A stretch of 64,000 nucleotides of DNA from Ensifer adhaerens (lineage in GTDB: Bacteria > Pseudomonadota > Alphaproteobacteria > Rhizobiales > Rhizobiaceae). Below the pieces are notes generated by a model. It had not been told where the DNA came from. It was given only the letters and a program-made list of their open reading frames with translations, and did not search any database. A program made the position numbers and the translations under genes. The stretch is taken from the NCBI RefSeq assembly GCF_028993555.1, contig NZ_CP118610.1:1364001-1428000 (forward strand), read 5' to 3'. Below, piece by piece: positions 27,567 to 36,450 of this stretch (the stretch's first letter is position 1; every line of letters starts with the position of its first letter).

Positions 27567-28442
27567 ATGACCGAACCTAGCTTCCTCGCTCAATTATCCT
27601 CCAAGATCGTCGAGGCCGCCGCTGCGGTGGCGCCGAGCATTGTTGAAATTGCCTCATCCGGTTCGCTCGCCACCGGTTTCGTCTGGCGCGAAGGGCTCAT
27701 CATCACCGCAGATGAAGCTCTTTCCGACGAAGGTCAGATCCTCATCGAATTCTCGGATGGCACACAGCACCCGGCCAGTCTGGTGGGGCGCGATCCGTCG
27801 ACTGACATCGCGCTGCTTCGCGTCGAGGGCGCCGACGCGCCGCCGGTTGTGCTCGACCAAGAGGTGCCTCGAGCTGGCGCACTCGTCGTGGTTGCCGCGG
27901 CCGCCGAGAGCGCGCCGCTTGTTTCATTCGGCAGCGCGATCGCGGTTGGTCCTGCGTGGCGATCGATGCGCGGCGGGAAAATCGATGCACGTATCGAGCT
28001 CGACGTGAGATTGCGACGTCGGGCGGAGGGGGGCTTGGCGATCAGCGCGGAGGGCAATGTCTTTGGAATGGCCGTGCGCGGGCCCCGGGGCCGAACCCTC
28101 GTCATCCCCTCTGCAACAATTGAAGGCGCGGCCGCTCTTCTCATAACGCATGGCGAAATCCCGCGTGGCTATCTCGGCCTCGGGCTCCATCAGGTCGCGG
28201 TCACCGGTGGCGGCCAGGGGGCGATGGTCATGAGTGTTGACCCCGATGGACCCGGCGCTATTGGTGGGGTCCTGCAAGGAGACATCATCGTCCACTGGAA
28301 CGGTGAGGCCGTTCCTTCGGTCAATGCGCTGGTACGGACCCTCGACCATCAATCGATTGGCAGATCGGTCTCCTTGGGGATCAGGCGTGCGGGCGCTGAT
28401 GTCGAGGCGACGGTCACAATCGCGAACCGACCCCGCCAATGA
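27567..28442 (+). CDS. HtrA/S1C-like protein with PDZ domain, apparently catalytically dead
   Basis: A 291-residue protein with a trypsin-like S1C fold (about 10-190) and a C-terminal PDZ domain (about 198-287, [12 protein letters not shown] and [17 protein letters not shown]). The Asp of the triad is present ([12 protein letters not shown]80). The His region reads LIITADEAL instead of TNxHV, and the Ser region EGGLAIS instead of GNSGGPL. Both His and Ser are therefore missing. There is no signal peptide, so it probably acts in the cytoplasm as a binding or sensing protein. It overlaps the next gene by four bases. A longer frame to 27444 lacks a ribosome binding site. Confidence 0.8.
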   Translation: MTEPSFLAQLSSKIVEAAAAVAPSIVEIASSGSLATGFVWREGLIITADEALSDEGQILIEFSDGTQHPASLVGRDPSTDIALLRVEGADAPPVVLDQEVPRAGALVVVAAAAESAPLVSFGSAIAVGPAWRSMRGGKIDARIELDVRLRRRAEGGLAISAEGNVFGMAVRGPRGRTLVIPSATIEGAAALLITHGEIPRGYLGLGLHQVAVTGGGQGAMVMSVDPDGPGAIGGVLQGDIIVHWNGEAVPSVNALVRTLDHQSIGRSVSLGIRRAGADVEATVTIANRPRQ

Positions 28443-28798
28443 GTGACTCGGGCCCTGTTACGATCGCGGTGCGCATCGACGATCCGGCGCTTGCGGAGCG
28501 GTTGAGCGAGTTGCTGACGTCAGTCGATTGGGTGCGTCTGGCGCCGGAAGGGGAGGAGTTCGAGCTGGTCCTCTCCACGGCGCGGGCCGCCACGGAGGGG
28601 GTGGGCTTGTCTTCCCGCGAACGCGAAGTCGTGGCGCTTCTCGCAGACGGCCTTTCGAATAAAGAGATTGCTCGCAAACTTGGCATCTCTGTCGATACAG
28701 CGAAATTTCATGTCGGCCGCGTCATCGACAAGCTTGATGCCACCGGCCGCACAGATGCTGTCGCCCACGCCGCGCGGCGCGGCGTGATTCATCTGTGA
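28439..28798 (+). CDS. LuxR-type HTH protein lacking a normal receiver domain
   Basis: A 119-residue protein whose C-terminal half is a GerE/LuxR DNA-binding domain: [20 protein letters not shown], then [20 protein letters not shown]. The N-terminal 55 residues are too short for a receiver and carry no phospho-acceptor Asp pattern. They look like a shrunken remnant of one ([20 protein letters not shown]). The start overlaps the stop of the HtrA-like gene (ATGA), so the two are made together. A plausible reading is that the dead protease binds a signal and controls this DNA-binding partner; that is inference. Confidence 0.82.
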   Translation: MSDSGPVTIAVRIDDPALAERLSELLTSVDWVRLAPEGEEFELVLSTARAATEGVGLSSREREVVALLADGLSNKEIARKLGISVDTAKFHVGRVIDKLDATGRTDAVAHAARRGVIHL

Positions 28799-28917
28799 AA
28801 GCGCTTTGTAGGGTGATTTTCGATCCGCGTGTGGGTCGGCGTGGCGATCATTGCGCCGTCTCGACAGAAGCGAACATCCGCAAGGTACCTCGCTGAATCC
28901 CCCTTAGTGGCCCTCAG

Positions 28918-29154
28918 TTAAGTCGGCGCTCGGTTTCCTGCGGAATCTGTAGCCTTTTGAGGCCGTTGCTGGTTGCTCCTGTGCTTAAGAAGATAGGCAT
29001 TGGTGGGTTGGCGCTTGTCGCCGGTGTAGTGTTGGTTGGCGCCAATCCCCGCGTAGTAATCGCCATCACATTCTTGCGCAGAAGAAGAAAGGGGGGCGGC
29101 GGTTGTTATGGCGGAGATTATCGCCGCGAGCAATATTCTACGTTTCTGGTTCAT
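28918..29154 (-). CDS. Possible small secreted protein (78 aa)
   Basis: An ORF from ATG 29154 with GGGAGAA six bases upstream. The first 26 residues look like a Sec signal peptide (MNQKRRILLAAIISAITTAA, with a likely cleavage after SSA). The mature part of about 52 residues is polar, with Gln, Asn and Lys, and one Cys. I recognise no family. It is alone on the minus strand in a gene-poor stretch, so it could be a chance frame, but the ribosome binding site and signal peptide together argue for a gene. Confidence 0.5.
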   Translation of the reverse strand: MNQKRRILLAAIISAITTAAPLSSSAQECDGDYYAGIGANQHYTGDKRQPTNAYLLKHRSNQQRPQKATDSAGNRAPT

Positions 29155-29651
29155 TGATTTCTCCCGCGTCGAGGACATTGTTGCTCGTTCTCCCATTCCG
29201 AAATGGCCCCGGTCGCGGGTACCCGGAATTCGACGAGACGTCTGAAATCTCCCGGTCTACCGCATTGAATGGAGCATGACAGACGAGGTGGCAGCAATGC
29301 GTTTACGCGCTCATCAGCAGTCCAATACTGCGAGCATAAGCGGGCAATTTCGAGACTTGTATTAGGAGTGCGTATCTGGAATGAGGTGGACTCTGGTACC
29401 ACCCGGCTAAGCGAGCTTCTTGATTTCCGGGATCAGGGCTAGTTCGTCCCCAAGGTCCACTTTCGCTTTCTTGAGATCTTTGCTCATTTGTTGGCGCGAT
29501 GGCGCGCGACTGTTCAGAGAAGGGTGCCCGCGCAATCTGCTGGGTACCAGCCGAGAACGCCACCTCTGGTTCTATTAAGTTGCCTCATTACCCGCAGGGC
29601 CGACGATGGAAAGAACTGCCCGGGCAGGTGTAAACTGTTGTCGCGCGGACA
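29155..29651. other. Intergenic region, gene remnants only
   Basis: About 500 bases without a complete gene. A 26-codon minus-strand frame ending at 29407 (starting MSKDLKKAKVDLGDELALI) has some coding look and may be the tail of a lost gene. Nothing else is supported. Confidence 0.4.
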
Positions 29652-30578
29652 CTATGCCAGGCCTGTCTCTGGAGCCGGGCATTGCTGCGCGCGATCATGC
29701 AAGCGCTCAATCAGCCAGCGCCCCGCAGGACCGGGCGGCGCATCCTGCCGATGCACGGCGTACATCGGCATTTGGTTTCCCTGTGGCCAGACCTCGGTGC
29801 CAACGGCGAGTTCCACCAAATCTCCGGCCGCAAGGTCTGCCCCGATCATCCACGTTGGCATGCTGCCCCAGCCAAATCCAGCTTTGAGGAACGCATGCTT
29901 TGCGCCAAGGTCGGCAAGCCGCCACGTCTTTGGCGCAATGACGCCGAACTCCTTACCTTCGGAGAGGCTCGACCGATCCGTCAGCACCAGTTGGACATGC
30001 CGTGCGAGCTGTTCTGAGAATGTGTCGCGCATTTGCGCCAGAGGGTGCCGGGGTGAGGCGACCAGCGTCAAACGGACAGCCAGCAGTCGCTCAAGGCTGA
30101 GTTCCGGCGGAAACAGCGCAACGGATCCGGCCACGGCAAAGGCGCAATGTTTGTCGAGGACCGGTTGGATTACAGCACCGAGGCTTTCAACATAGACCCG
30201 CAGAGCCGTATCGGGGAAGGTCTCCTCGAATTCCGCTACGGCCGAGGTGAAGATGTCGATCGGGAACATCACATCGACAGCGATCGAGAGCTCCGGCTCG
30301 ATACCGCCGGCGAGATCGCGCGCCCGGGCCTTGAAGTGATCTGCTTGACGCAGCACGGCACGCGCCTCGCTTACCAGCGCAGCTCCGGCCTCGGTCAATA
30401 CGGGCAAGCGGCCGTCGCGGTCGAACAACGCCACCTTCAGTCGGACTTCAAGGCCCGAAATCGTCTGGCTAACGACGGACTGCGCGCGACCGAGCCGCCG
30501 GGCGGCGCCCGAAAAGCTTCCTTCTTCGGCGGCCGCGACGAGTGTGCGCATCTGGTCGAGCGTAATGGCTTCAATCAT
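29652..30578 (-). CDS. LysR-family transcriptional regulator
   Basis: A 308-residue LysR-type regulator. The N-terminal winged helix (about 1-60) contains LVAAAEEGSFSGAARRLGRA and QSVVSQTISGLE. The rest is the periplasmic-binding-protein-like effector domain (about 90-300). It is divergent from an azoreductase/DoxX/pirin operon with 111 bases between the starts, the usual arrangement for a LysR regulator and its target. The ligand may be a quinone or other electrophile, judged only from the target genes. Confidence 0.92.
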   Translation of the reverse strand: MIEAITLDQMRTLVAAAEEGSFSGAARRLGRAQSVVSQTISGLEVRLKVALFDRDGRLPVLTEAGAALVSEARAVLRQADHFKARARDLAGGIEPELSIAVDVMFPIDIFTSAVAEFEETFPDTALRVYVESLGAVIQPVLDKHCAFAVAGSVALFPPELSLERLLAVRLTLVASPRHPLAQMRDTFSEQLARHVQLVLTDRSSLSEGKEFGVIAPKTWRLADLGAKHAFLKAGFGWGSMPTWMIGADLAAGDLVELAVGTEVWPQGNQMPMYAVHRQDAPPGPAGRWLIERLHDRAQQCPAPETGLA

Positions 30579-30689
30579 CTATCTATCTGGAAGATACTTT
30601 GTATCGATTAATATCGTCTGGTCAGATGTAAATGCTGATCCTACCTTTCAGTCAAGCCTAATTGACCCCGTTTGAAAGGACTACGGATC
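30579..30689. promoter_or_regulatory. Divergent LysR/azoreductase control region
   Basis: 111 bases between the LysR and azoreductase starts. The AT-rich centre (30595-30640) contains ATCGATTAATATCGT, an interrupted dyad of the T-N11-A type that LysR proteins bind. Exact promoter boxes cannot be fixed by eye. Confidence 0.5.
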
Positions 30690-31298
30690 ATGAAACTGCT
30701 CCATGTTGACTCCAGCATTCTCGGCCCGGCATCTGTCAGCCGCCAGCTCTCGCGAGCGATCGTTGCTGCCGAAGTGGCGGCGCGTCCGGATATCGAGATC
30801 ATCCGCCTCGATCTCGCCGATCAGGCGATCGGTCACCTGACCGGCCAGCACCTCGCCGCAGCCCAGGGCATTGCGCCGGAGGCACCGGCACTGGCCGGAG
30901 ATGTCGCAGCCGGCAACGCCGCACTTACCGCGTTTCTGGGAGCCGATATCGTCGTGGTCGGGGCACCGATGTACAACTTCGGCATTCCGAGCCAGCTCAA
31001 GGCCTGGATCGACCGCCTGGCGGTTGCGGGAAAGACCTTCCGCTACACCGAGAACGGGGTGGAAGGTCTCGCCGGAAGCAAACGCGTGATCATCGCCTCC
31101 TCGCGCGGCGGCACGTATGGCGCCGGAACGCCGATGGCGGCGCTGGATTACCAGGAAACCTACTTGCGCAGCATCTTCAACTTCTTCGGGATCACCGACG
31201 TGGCGTTCGTCAGGGCTGAGGGCGTAGCGCTCGGTGAGGACCAGCGCAAACAGGCGATTGCGGCTGCCGAGGCGGAAATCCAGAAGCTAGCGGCATAG
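30690..31298 (+). CDS. azoR: FMN-dependent NADH:quinone oxidoreductase / azoreductase
   Basis: A 202-residue flavodoxin-fold AzoR enzyme. [19 protein letters not shown] is the N-terminal FMN phosphate-binding loop. [20 protein letters not shown] is the characteristic FMN isoalloxazine-binding segment, and SRGGTYG is the third FMN contact. AzoR reduces quinones and azo compounds by two electrons, which limits redox cycling. GAAAGGA precedes ATG 30690. It is the first gene of an operon with DoxX and pirin, under the divergent LysR regulator. Confidence 0.93.
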   Translation: MKLLHVDSSILGPASVSRQLSRAIVAAEVAARPDIEIIRLDLADQAIGHLTGQHLAAAQGIAPEAPALAGDVAAGNAALTAFLGADIVVVGAPMYNFGIPSQLKAWIDRLAVAGKTFRYTENGVEGLAGSKRVIIASSRGGTYGAGTPMAALDYQETYLRSIFNFFGITDVAFVRAEGVALGEDQRKQAIAAAEAEIQKLAA

Positions 31299-31314
31299 GC
31301 GAAGGGAAGAGTAC

Positions 31315-31695
31315 ATGCCTGACAATCTCTTGAGGCTGTGTGCACGTGTTCTGCTCGCCATCCTGTTCGTCTTTTCCGGTTTCGGCAAGCTCGCCGATCC
31401 CGCCGGGGTCTCGGGGCTGCTGGAGAGCCTGCATCTGCCGGTGCCGCTGGCGCTGAGCTATCTGGCTGGCATCTGTGAGATCGCCGGTGCGGTTGCAATC
31501 GTCGCTGGCTTCCGCGTCCGGCCGGTTGGTCTGCTGCTCGCCATCTGGTGCATTGCCACCGCCTTGGTGGTGCACCTGCAAACGCCATTCGACTTGATGA
31601 AGAGTCTTGGCCTGGCCGGTGGCTTTTTACTGCTCGCTGCCGATGGAGCCGGAAAACTGGCGATGGCACGTCGCCAAGAACCTGCCAAATCTTAA
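31315..31695 (+). CDS. DoxX family membrane protein
   Basis: A 126-residue protein with four predicted membrane helices and the DoxX pattern (LLAILFVFSGFGKLADPAGV at the N-terminus). DoxX-family proteins are often linked to thiosulfate:quinone chemistry or redox stress, but for most members the function is not established. It starts 16 bases after azoR and is followed 26 bases later by the pirin gene. The pairing azoR-doxX-pirin with a LysR regulator is a common stress module in proteobacteria. Confidence 0.87.
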   Translation: MPDNLLRLCARVLLAILFVFSGFGKLADPAGVSGLLESLHLPVPLALSYLAGICEIAGAVAIVAGFRVRPVGLLLAIWCIATALVVHLQTPFDLMKSLGLAGGFLLLAADGAGKLAMARRQEPAKS

Positions 31696-31721
31696 CCGGA
31701 CGTCGATCGGAGCATCACATC

Positions 31722-32573
31722 ATGCAACATCACCGTGCAACGGCGTTGGCAAATGCCAGCCCTGCCGAGCGAAAAGTCGTCCACCGGATACGGTCCTCGG
31801 GACGCGGTCCCATCGATCGCCTCATGAGCCCCTCCGGCCTGGGACAGTACCTGAAGCCCTTTGTTTTCCTTGACTTCGTAGATGCCGATGCAGCCATCGC
31901 CCGCGGTATCAATGTTCACCCGCATTCTGGAATTGCAACTGTCACTGTGATCCCGGAAGGCAATCTGCAGTTCGACAAGGGCGAATGGGGGGCGGGTGTG
32001 CTGGACTATGGCGGCGTTGAGTGGATGCGCGCTGGAAGCGGCATCTGGCACGGTGACGAATTCCAGCCGGGTCCGGCAGAGCGGTTCAAGGCGTTCCAGC
32101 TTTGGGTTGCTCTTCCGGCCGAGCTGGAACTGAGTTCTCCCGAATGGCAGTTCGTCCCATCAACTGAAACGCCTGGGGTGGGCCCGGCCCGGGTGATTGT
32201 CGGGACCTATCAGGGCCACCGCAGCCCGGCCCGCTCGTTCGAAGGCCTGAACTATCTACTGGTGACGCTCGCTCCCGGTGAGGGATGGATCTACGAGACG
32301 CCGCCGGGGCACGAGGTCGGCTGGCTCGGCGTGTCGCACGGTTCCCTGTCGGGAAATGAAGCCTTCGTCGCCGGGGACATGATCGCCTTCGACAAGAGCA
32401 CAGCTCCGATTCCGCTGACGGCCGGACCGGACGGCGCCACATTCGTGCTGGGGTCAGCGATACCACATCCCCACGAACTGGTGTTCGGCCACTACTCCGT
32501 CCATACGTCGCAGGAGGCGCTTGAGAAGGGTGAAGCACGGATCGAAGAAATCCGGCCGCATTCCGCACGATGA
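31722..32573 (+). CDS. Pirin family protein
   Basis: A 283-residue bicupin. The N-terminal pirin domain holds the metal-binding signature NVHPHSGIATVTVI and the following GGVEWMRAGSGIWHGDEF, with the three His and one Glu typical of pirins. The C-terminal domain includes GEGWIYETPPGHEVGWLGV. Bacterial pirins can act as quercetin-type dioxygenases or modulate central metabolic enzymes. ATG 31722 with CGGAG upstream is preferred over the long frame from 31548, which runs through doxX. It is the third gene of the LysR-controlled operon. Confidence 0.9.
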   Translation: MQHHRATALANASPAERKVVHRIRSSGRGPIDRLMSPSGLGQYLKPFVFLDFVDADAAIARGINVHPHSGIATVTVIPEGNLQFDKGEWGAGVLDYGGVEWMRAGSGIWHGDEFQPGPAERFKAFQLWVALPAELELSSPEWQFVPSTETPGVGPARVIVGTYQGHRSPARSFEGLNYLLVTLAPGEGWIYETPPGHEVGWLGVSHGSLSGNEAFVAGDMIAFDKSTAPIPLTAGPDGATFVLGSAIPHPHELVFGHYSVHTSQEALEKGEARIEEIRPHSAR

Positions 32574-32784
32574 CGGAAGCGAACGGCGGTCAAGGGCCGC
32601 ATCAAGGGTGCGGTGCGGGAACGCCTGCCCGAAGGTGTCCGTGCAGCCGCCTTGCCGCTGGACGTGGCCGTTTCGCGCCGGGGACGGCGTTGTCCACGGG
32701 GGAGGACGTGCAATCCTTGAGGAAGATCGGGCCTGAGGCCTACCTGCTCGCGTTCGCGTCCTCATTGCGCGCCAACACATCGTT

Positions 32785-32815
32785 TCTGGCAGCGGAGGCT
32801 CGATCCGCTGCCAGA
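32785..32815. terminator. Hairpin between pirin and GYD genes, possible terminator
   Basis: A perfect 12-bp stem (32785-32796 with 32804-32815) around a seven-base loop, lying between two convergent genes. The T-tract is weak on both sides, so termination is likely but not certain. Confidence 0.5.
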
Positions 32816-32836
32816 GCTGTTTCAACCAGTGGTCTG

Positions 32837-33169
32837 CTATTTTGCCGGGGGCTTGTAGGAAGATGCGATTGTGCCCGCCTTCTCTTGCGCAGCCTTGAAT
32901 TCTGCACCCGTGTAGGCTCGCACGGTTTTGACATTCGAGACGGCTCCCGATGCGCCGATGACGAGAAGTGCGGGTACCAAGTCCGCGCCATCGTCGAATT
33001 CCGTGATGGCTATCCAATCGGTTTCGCCGGTCGTGACGTAGAAGGAATGCAGTTTCCCGCCCGCTGCTTCCATGATGCCACGGGCCGCCTTTTCTCGGTT
33101 CGATGGACTGTCAATCATTCCCTTCGCTGATGTGGCTGTATAGCACCCTGTGGTTATGAACAGTGGCAT
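32837..33169 (-). CDS. GYD domain protein
   Basis: A 110-residue protein of the GYD family. It begins MPLFITTGCYTATSAKGMID and continues with AAGGKLHSFYVTTGETDW, the segment that gives ferredoxin-fold GYD domains their pattern. These are small cytoplasmic proteins of unknown activity. AGGGAGGATGTACT precedes ATG 33169, a strong ribosome binding site. The frame is open to 33298, but that extension is not family-like. It stands next to the left end of an IS element. Confidence 0.82.
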   Translation of the reverse strand: MPLFITTGCYTATSAKGMIDSPSNREKAARGIMEAAGGKLHSFYVTTGETDWIAITEFDDGADLVPALLVIGASGAVSNVKTVRAYTGAEFKAAQEKAGTIASSYKPPAK

Positions 33170-33320
33170 AGTACATCCTCCCTCGATGATTGAGCAGATC
33201 GGGTGATCTGCCGTACTCAATATCTCAAAAAACTTGGCGCTAGACGAGCGTCGGACCGCGGAGCGCTTGATTGGTGGCCGCCTGTCTAGGCGTGTCATGG
33301 AACAGTGCCGAATGGCTGCT

Positions 33321-34923
33321 TTGGGCCGATACCGTTGAAAAACTCGGCATTGCGGGCACTTGGGACGCGTGATTCAATCCTCTGAGTGATTTGGCAGGGG
33401 ATCAGGCGAATGATGGGAACGCAGGCGGCTCCGGCGCAGCTCTTTTACGATTTCAGTCTCGATGAGCACGTGCCAGTCGACCATCTTCTCCGCCGGATCG
33501 ACAACCACCTGGACCTCGATGGCGTCCGCGCGCAGTTGAAGCCCTACTACAGCAGCACCGGCCGTCCGTCGATCGATCCGGAACTGATGATGCGCATGCT
33601 GATCATTGGCTACAGCATGGGCATCCGGTCGGAGCGCCGGCTGTGCGAGGAGGTTCATCTCAATCTCGCCTATCGTCTGTTCTGCCGGCTTGGACTGGAC
33701 GGCAAGGTGCCGGATCATTCCAGCTTCTCGAAGAACCGCCACGGACGTTTCCGGCAAAGCGATATCCTTCGGCATCTGTTCGAGACGGTGGTTGAGCGCT
33801 GCCTGGTACAGGGTCTTGTCGGTGCTGAAGGCTTTGCCGTCGATGCCAGCTTGATCGCCGCGGATGCCAACAAACAGCGCTCGGTATCTGGCGCAGAATG
33901 GAGCGCGCACGAGGCGAAGGAGAATGCAGGCCGCTCCGTTCAAGAATATCTGGCGGTGCTTGATGACGCTGCTTTTGGTGCGGCTTCGCCGGTAACGCCG
34001 AAGTTCATTTCCCCGTCAGACCCGGCAGCCCAGTGGACCGGTGCCCATAAAGGTCACGCCTTCTTCGCCTACGCCACCAACTATCTGATCGACACCGACC
34101 ACGGCGTCATTCTTGACGTGGAAGCCACCCGCGCCATTCGACAAGCTGAAGTTGGCGCTTCACGCACCATGATCGACAGAACAGAGAACCGCTTTGGTCT
34201 GAAGCCGGGCTATCTGGTCGCCGACAGTGCCTACGGCTCGGCTGACAATCTGGCTTGGCTTGTGAAGGAAAAGGAGATTGCTCCGCACATTCCAGTGTTC
34301 GACAAGTCCAACCGAACAGACGGGACTTTCTCGCGTGCCGACTTCAACTGGGATGGCGAGGCAGATCGCTACATCTGCCCGGCGGGCAAGGAATTGGTGC
34401 AGTTCCGCCGCACCTACGCGACGCCCCGATCGGGCATCACCAGTGAGGGCACCCGGCTCTATCGGGCCAGCAAGAAGGACTGCGACGCATGCGAACTCAA
34501 ACAGCGCTGCTGTCCGAATGCAGTTGCTCGCAAAGTCCCTCGTGATCTCAATGAGGATGCCCGTGACGTCGCCAGAGCCATTGCCGGCACTCCCGATTAC
34601 GAGCGTTCACGGCATCGTCGCAAGAAGGTCGAGATGCTCTTCGCTCACCTCAAGCGCATCCTGCGGATGGCCAGGTTGAGACTGCGCGGTCCATGTGGTG
34701 CACGCGATGAATTCCTGCTCGCAGCAACGGCACAAAACCTCAGAAGGCTGGCAAAGCTTAGACCTTCTCGCCTCCCATCCGCCACCATGGCTGCATAACG
34801 GCCCGTGGCCCGGAGCCATCCCAACGCATCACAACGAGAGACACATTGCCAACTCTTCGGAAAACCGCGTGTGCAGAGCGTCGCGGACGCTCAACCTGCG
34901 AGTTTTTCAACGATATCGGCCAA
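33321..34923 (+). mobile_element. IS1182-family insertion sequence
   Basis: About 1.6 kb bounded by imperfect inverted repeats of about 24 bases: GGCCGATACCGTTGAAAAAC on the left (from 33324) and its near-complement GTTTTTCAACGATATCGGCC on the right (to 34921). The repeats differ at a single position within the core. One complete transposase gene lies inside. A target duplication could not be identified with certainty. The element sits between the GYD gene and the FAD oxidase gene and interrupts neither. Confidence 0.82.
33410..34798 (+). CDS. IS1182-family transposase
   Basis: A DDE transposase of about 462 residues. The N-terminal region (LDEHVPVDHLLRRID, then RPSIDPELMMRMLIIGY) is the IS1182/IS5-superfamily DNA-binding part. 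Catalytic acidic residues are seen in FAVDASLIAAD, YLVADSAYGSADN and KKVEMLFAHLKRI. A Cys-rich zinc-finger-like segment lies before the last motif (CDACELKQRCC). It looks full length and uninterrupted. The start may be ATG 33410; a GTG at 33386 is in frame. Confidence 0.9.
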   Translation: MMGTQAAPAQLFYDFSLDEHVPVDHLLRRIDNHLDLDGVRAQLKPYYSSTGRPSIDPELMMRMLIIGYSMGIRSERRLCEEVHLNLAYRLFCRLGLDGKVPDHSSFSKNRHGRFRQSDILRHLFETVVERCLVQGLVGAEGFAVDASLIAADANKQRSVSGAEWSAHEAKENAGRSVQEYLAVLDDAAFGAASPVTPKFISPSDPAAQWTGAHKGHAFFAYATNYLIDTDHGVILDVEATRAIRQAEVGASRTMIDRTENRFGLKPGYLVADSAYGSADNLAWLVKEKEIAPHIPVFDKSNRTDGTFSRADFNWDGEADRYICPAGKELVQFRRTYATPRSGITSEGTRLYRASKKDCDACELKQRCCPNAVARKVPRDLNEDARDVARAIAGTPDYERSRHRRKKVEMLFAHLKRILRMARLRLRGPCGARDEFLLAATAQNLRRLAKLRPSRLPSATMAA

Positions 34924-34983
34924 GACCAGACACTATACGGCCCGAGCTGGGTGGCAGTTATCAGTGGGGCTTTCCCCCCGACC

Positions 34984-36366
34984 TCATTGCGGCAGAATGT
35001 TCTGGTTCAAGTGGAAGAGATTGTCTGGATCGAAGTTGCGCTTGACCTTCTGAAGCCTTGCGTAGATTTCCGCACCGAACGCATCGCGAACCAGATTTTC
35101 ACCTTCCCCAAAACCAGGAAAGTTCAGGTACAGGCGGCCGGTGGAATAGGGCTGCATGTCGCGCCAGACGTCGCGAACCCACTCGATGTTGGTGTCGTCT
35201 TCCGTCGGATCGGACCAGATTGCATCGAGGCTCAGCATAAAGGGCATGGAGCGGTCACCGAAGGCTGTGGCATCAGAGGCAACCCGTTTTACCGCACCGC
35301 CAAACTTCCAGATCGAGGCAAGTGTCATCTCGGACGGTCGTTTCGCCACGCGTTTAGTGATATCGGCGATAACGCCATTGTCGAGGCCCGACAGGTATGT
35401 CGATTTCCAGTAGCAGCGGTCGCGGCCAGCGGGAAACAACCCGTCGTAGATGGACTGAAGTGCACGGTATGGCATGCGGCCGCTGAAATCGAGCAGCGGT
35501 TCGCCAAGGCTGAGCAGGGGCTGCGTGACATGCTCTCCCTCTTCAGCCGGACCATCATAGACGGTGGCGAGCGTCAGCACACGCTTGCCCCATATGTCTT
35601 TCGGGTAGGCCGGGTCATTGGGTATGGTGGAAAACTCGGCAAGACCGCTGACTTCGTCCGGCGCCGAGGCCATATAGTCACGCCATTGCGGAAGGATGTC
35701 GTCGGCGCGCTCTTCGGGGTAAGCGGGAGCGCAGAGCATCAGCTCTTCCGCGATCGGATGGAGCCGAAATTCAAAGTTCACGACGATGCCGAAGTTGCCG
35801 CCACCGCCCTTCAGTGCCCACAGCAGGTCGGCGTTTTCCGTCTCGCTCGCATGGATCAGATCACCGCCGGCGGCAACCACGTCGGCGGCAACGAGATTGT
35901 CGCAGCTAAGACCGTGCATACCTCGCAGCCAACCGATGCCACCCGACAAGGTAAGCCCGGCCACGCCCGTGGCTGAAATCAGCCCGCCGGGCGTGGCGCG
36001 TCCGAAAGGCGTCGTAGCGGCGTCGACATCGCCCCAGGTGGCCCCGCCTTCGACATACGCCCGGTCAAGTCCAGACGTGATGCGGACTGCATTCATCGGA
36101 GACAGGTCGATCATCAGCCCGCCATCACAGACGGCATAGCCGGCGACATTGTGCCCGCCACCGCGAACGGCGATGGCGAGCCCGTGGGTGCGGGCGTGGT
36201 TTACCGACGCGACGACGTCGGCGGCGTTCCGGCATCTGGCGATCAGCGCGGGCCGCCTGTCGATCATGCCGTTCCATACCACTCGCGCAGCGTCGTAAGC
36301 GGCGCTTCCCGGAGCAAGCAGCTCGCCGCGCAGTTCACAGCGGAGTGCTTCATGCGTCATGTCCAT
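34984..36366 (-). CDS. FAD-binding oxidoreductase (berberine-bridge-enzyme type)
   Basis: A 460-residue flavoprotein of the PCMH/BBE superfamily. The FAD-binding domain includes AVRGGGHNVAGYAVCDGG, with H72 in the position used for covalent flavin attachment. GMHGLSCDNLVAADVV provides C155 at the second attachment site, so bicovalent FAD is predicted. The C-terminal BBE segment is RNFDPDNLFHLNQNILP. Such oxidases act on sugars, alcohols or alkaloid-like compounds. No signal peptide is present. AGAGGAGAC precedes ATG 36366. It is divergent from the GlxA-type regulator, which probably controls it. Confidence 0.88.
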   Translation of the reverse strand: MDMTHEALRCELRGELLAPGSAAYDAARVVWNGMIDRRPALIARCRNAADVVASVNHARTHGLAIAVRGGGHNVAGYAVCDGGLMIDLSPMNAVRITSGLDRAYVEGGATWGDVDAATTPFGRATPGGLISATGVAGLTLSGGIGWLRGMHGLSCDNLVAADVVAAGGDLIHASETENADLLWALKGGGGNFGIVVNFEFRLHPIAEELMLCAPAYPEERADDILPQWRDYMASAPDEVSGLAEFSTIPNDPAYPKDIWGKRVLTLATVYDGPAEEGEHVTQPLLSLGEPLLDFSGRMPYRALQSIYDGLFPAGRDRCYWKSTYLSGLDNGVIADITKRVAKRPSEMTLASIWKFGGAVKRVASDATAFGDRSMPFMLSLDAIWSDPTEDDTNIEWVRDVWRDMQPYSTGRLYLNFPGFGEGENLVRDAFGAEIYARLQKVKRNFDPDNLFHLNQNILPQ

Positions 36367-36450
36367 GTCTCCTCTAGGCTTCGTATCAGCCTAGTAGCGT
36401 CGGACCTTTGGGACTAAAGTCAAATATGCTGAAAAGCGGTCGTTTCTGCC

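Noticed and set aside
29407..29487. A 26-codon minus-strand frame (MSKDLKKAKVDLGDELALI...)
   Set aside because: It reads like the end of a protein, but it is too short to assign and has no complete gene around it.
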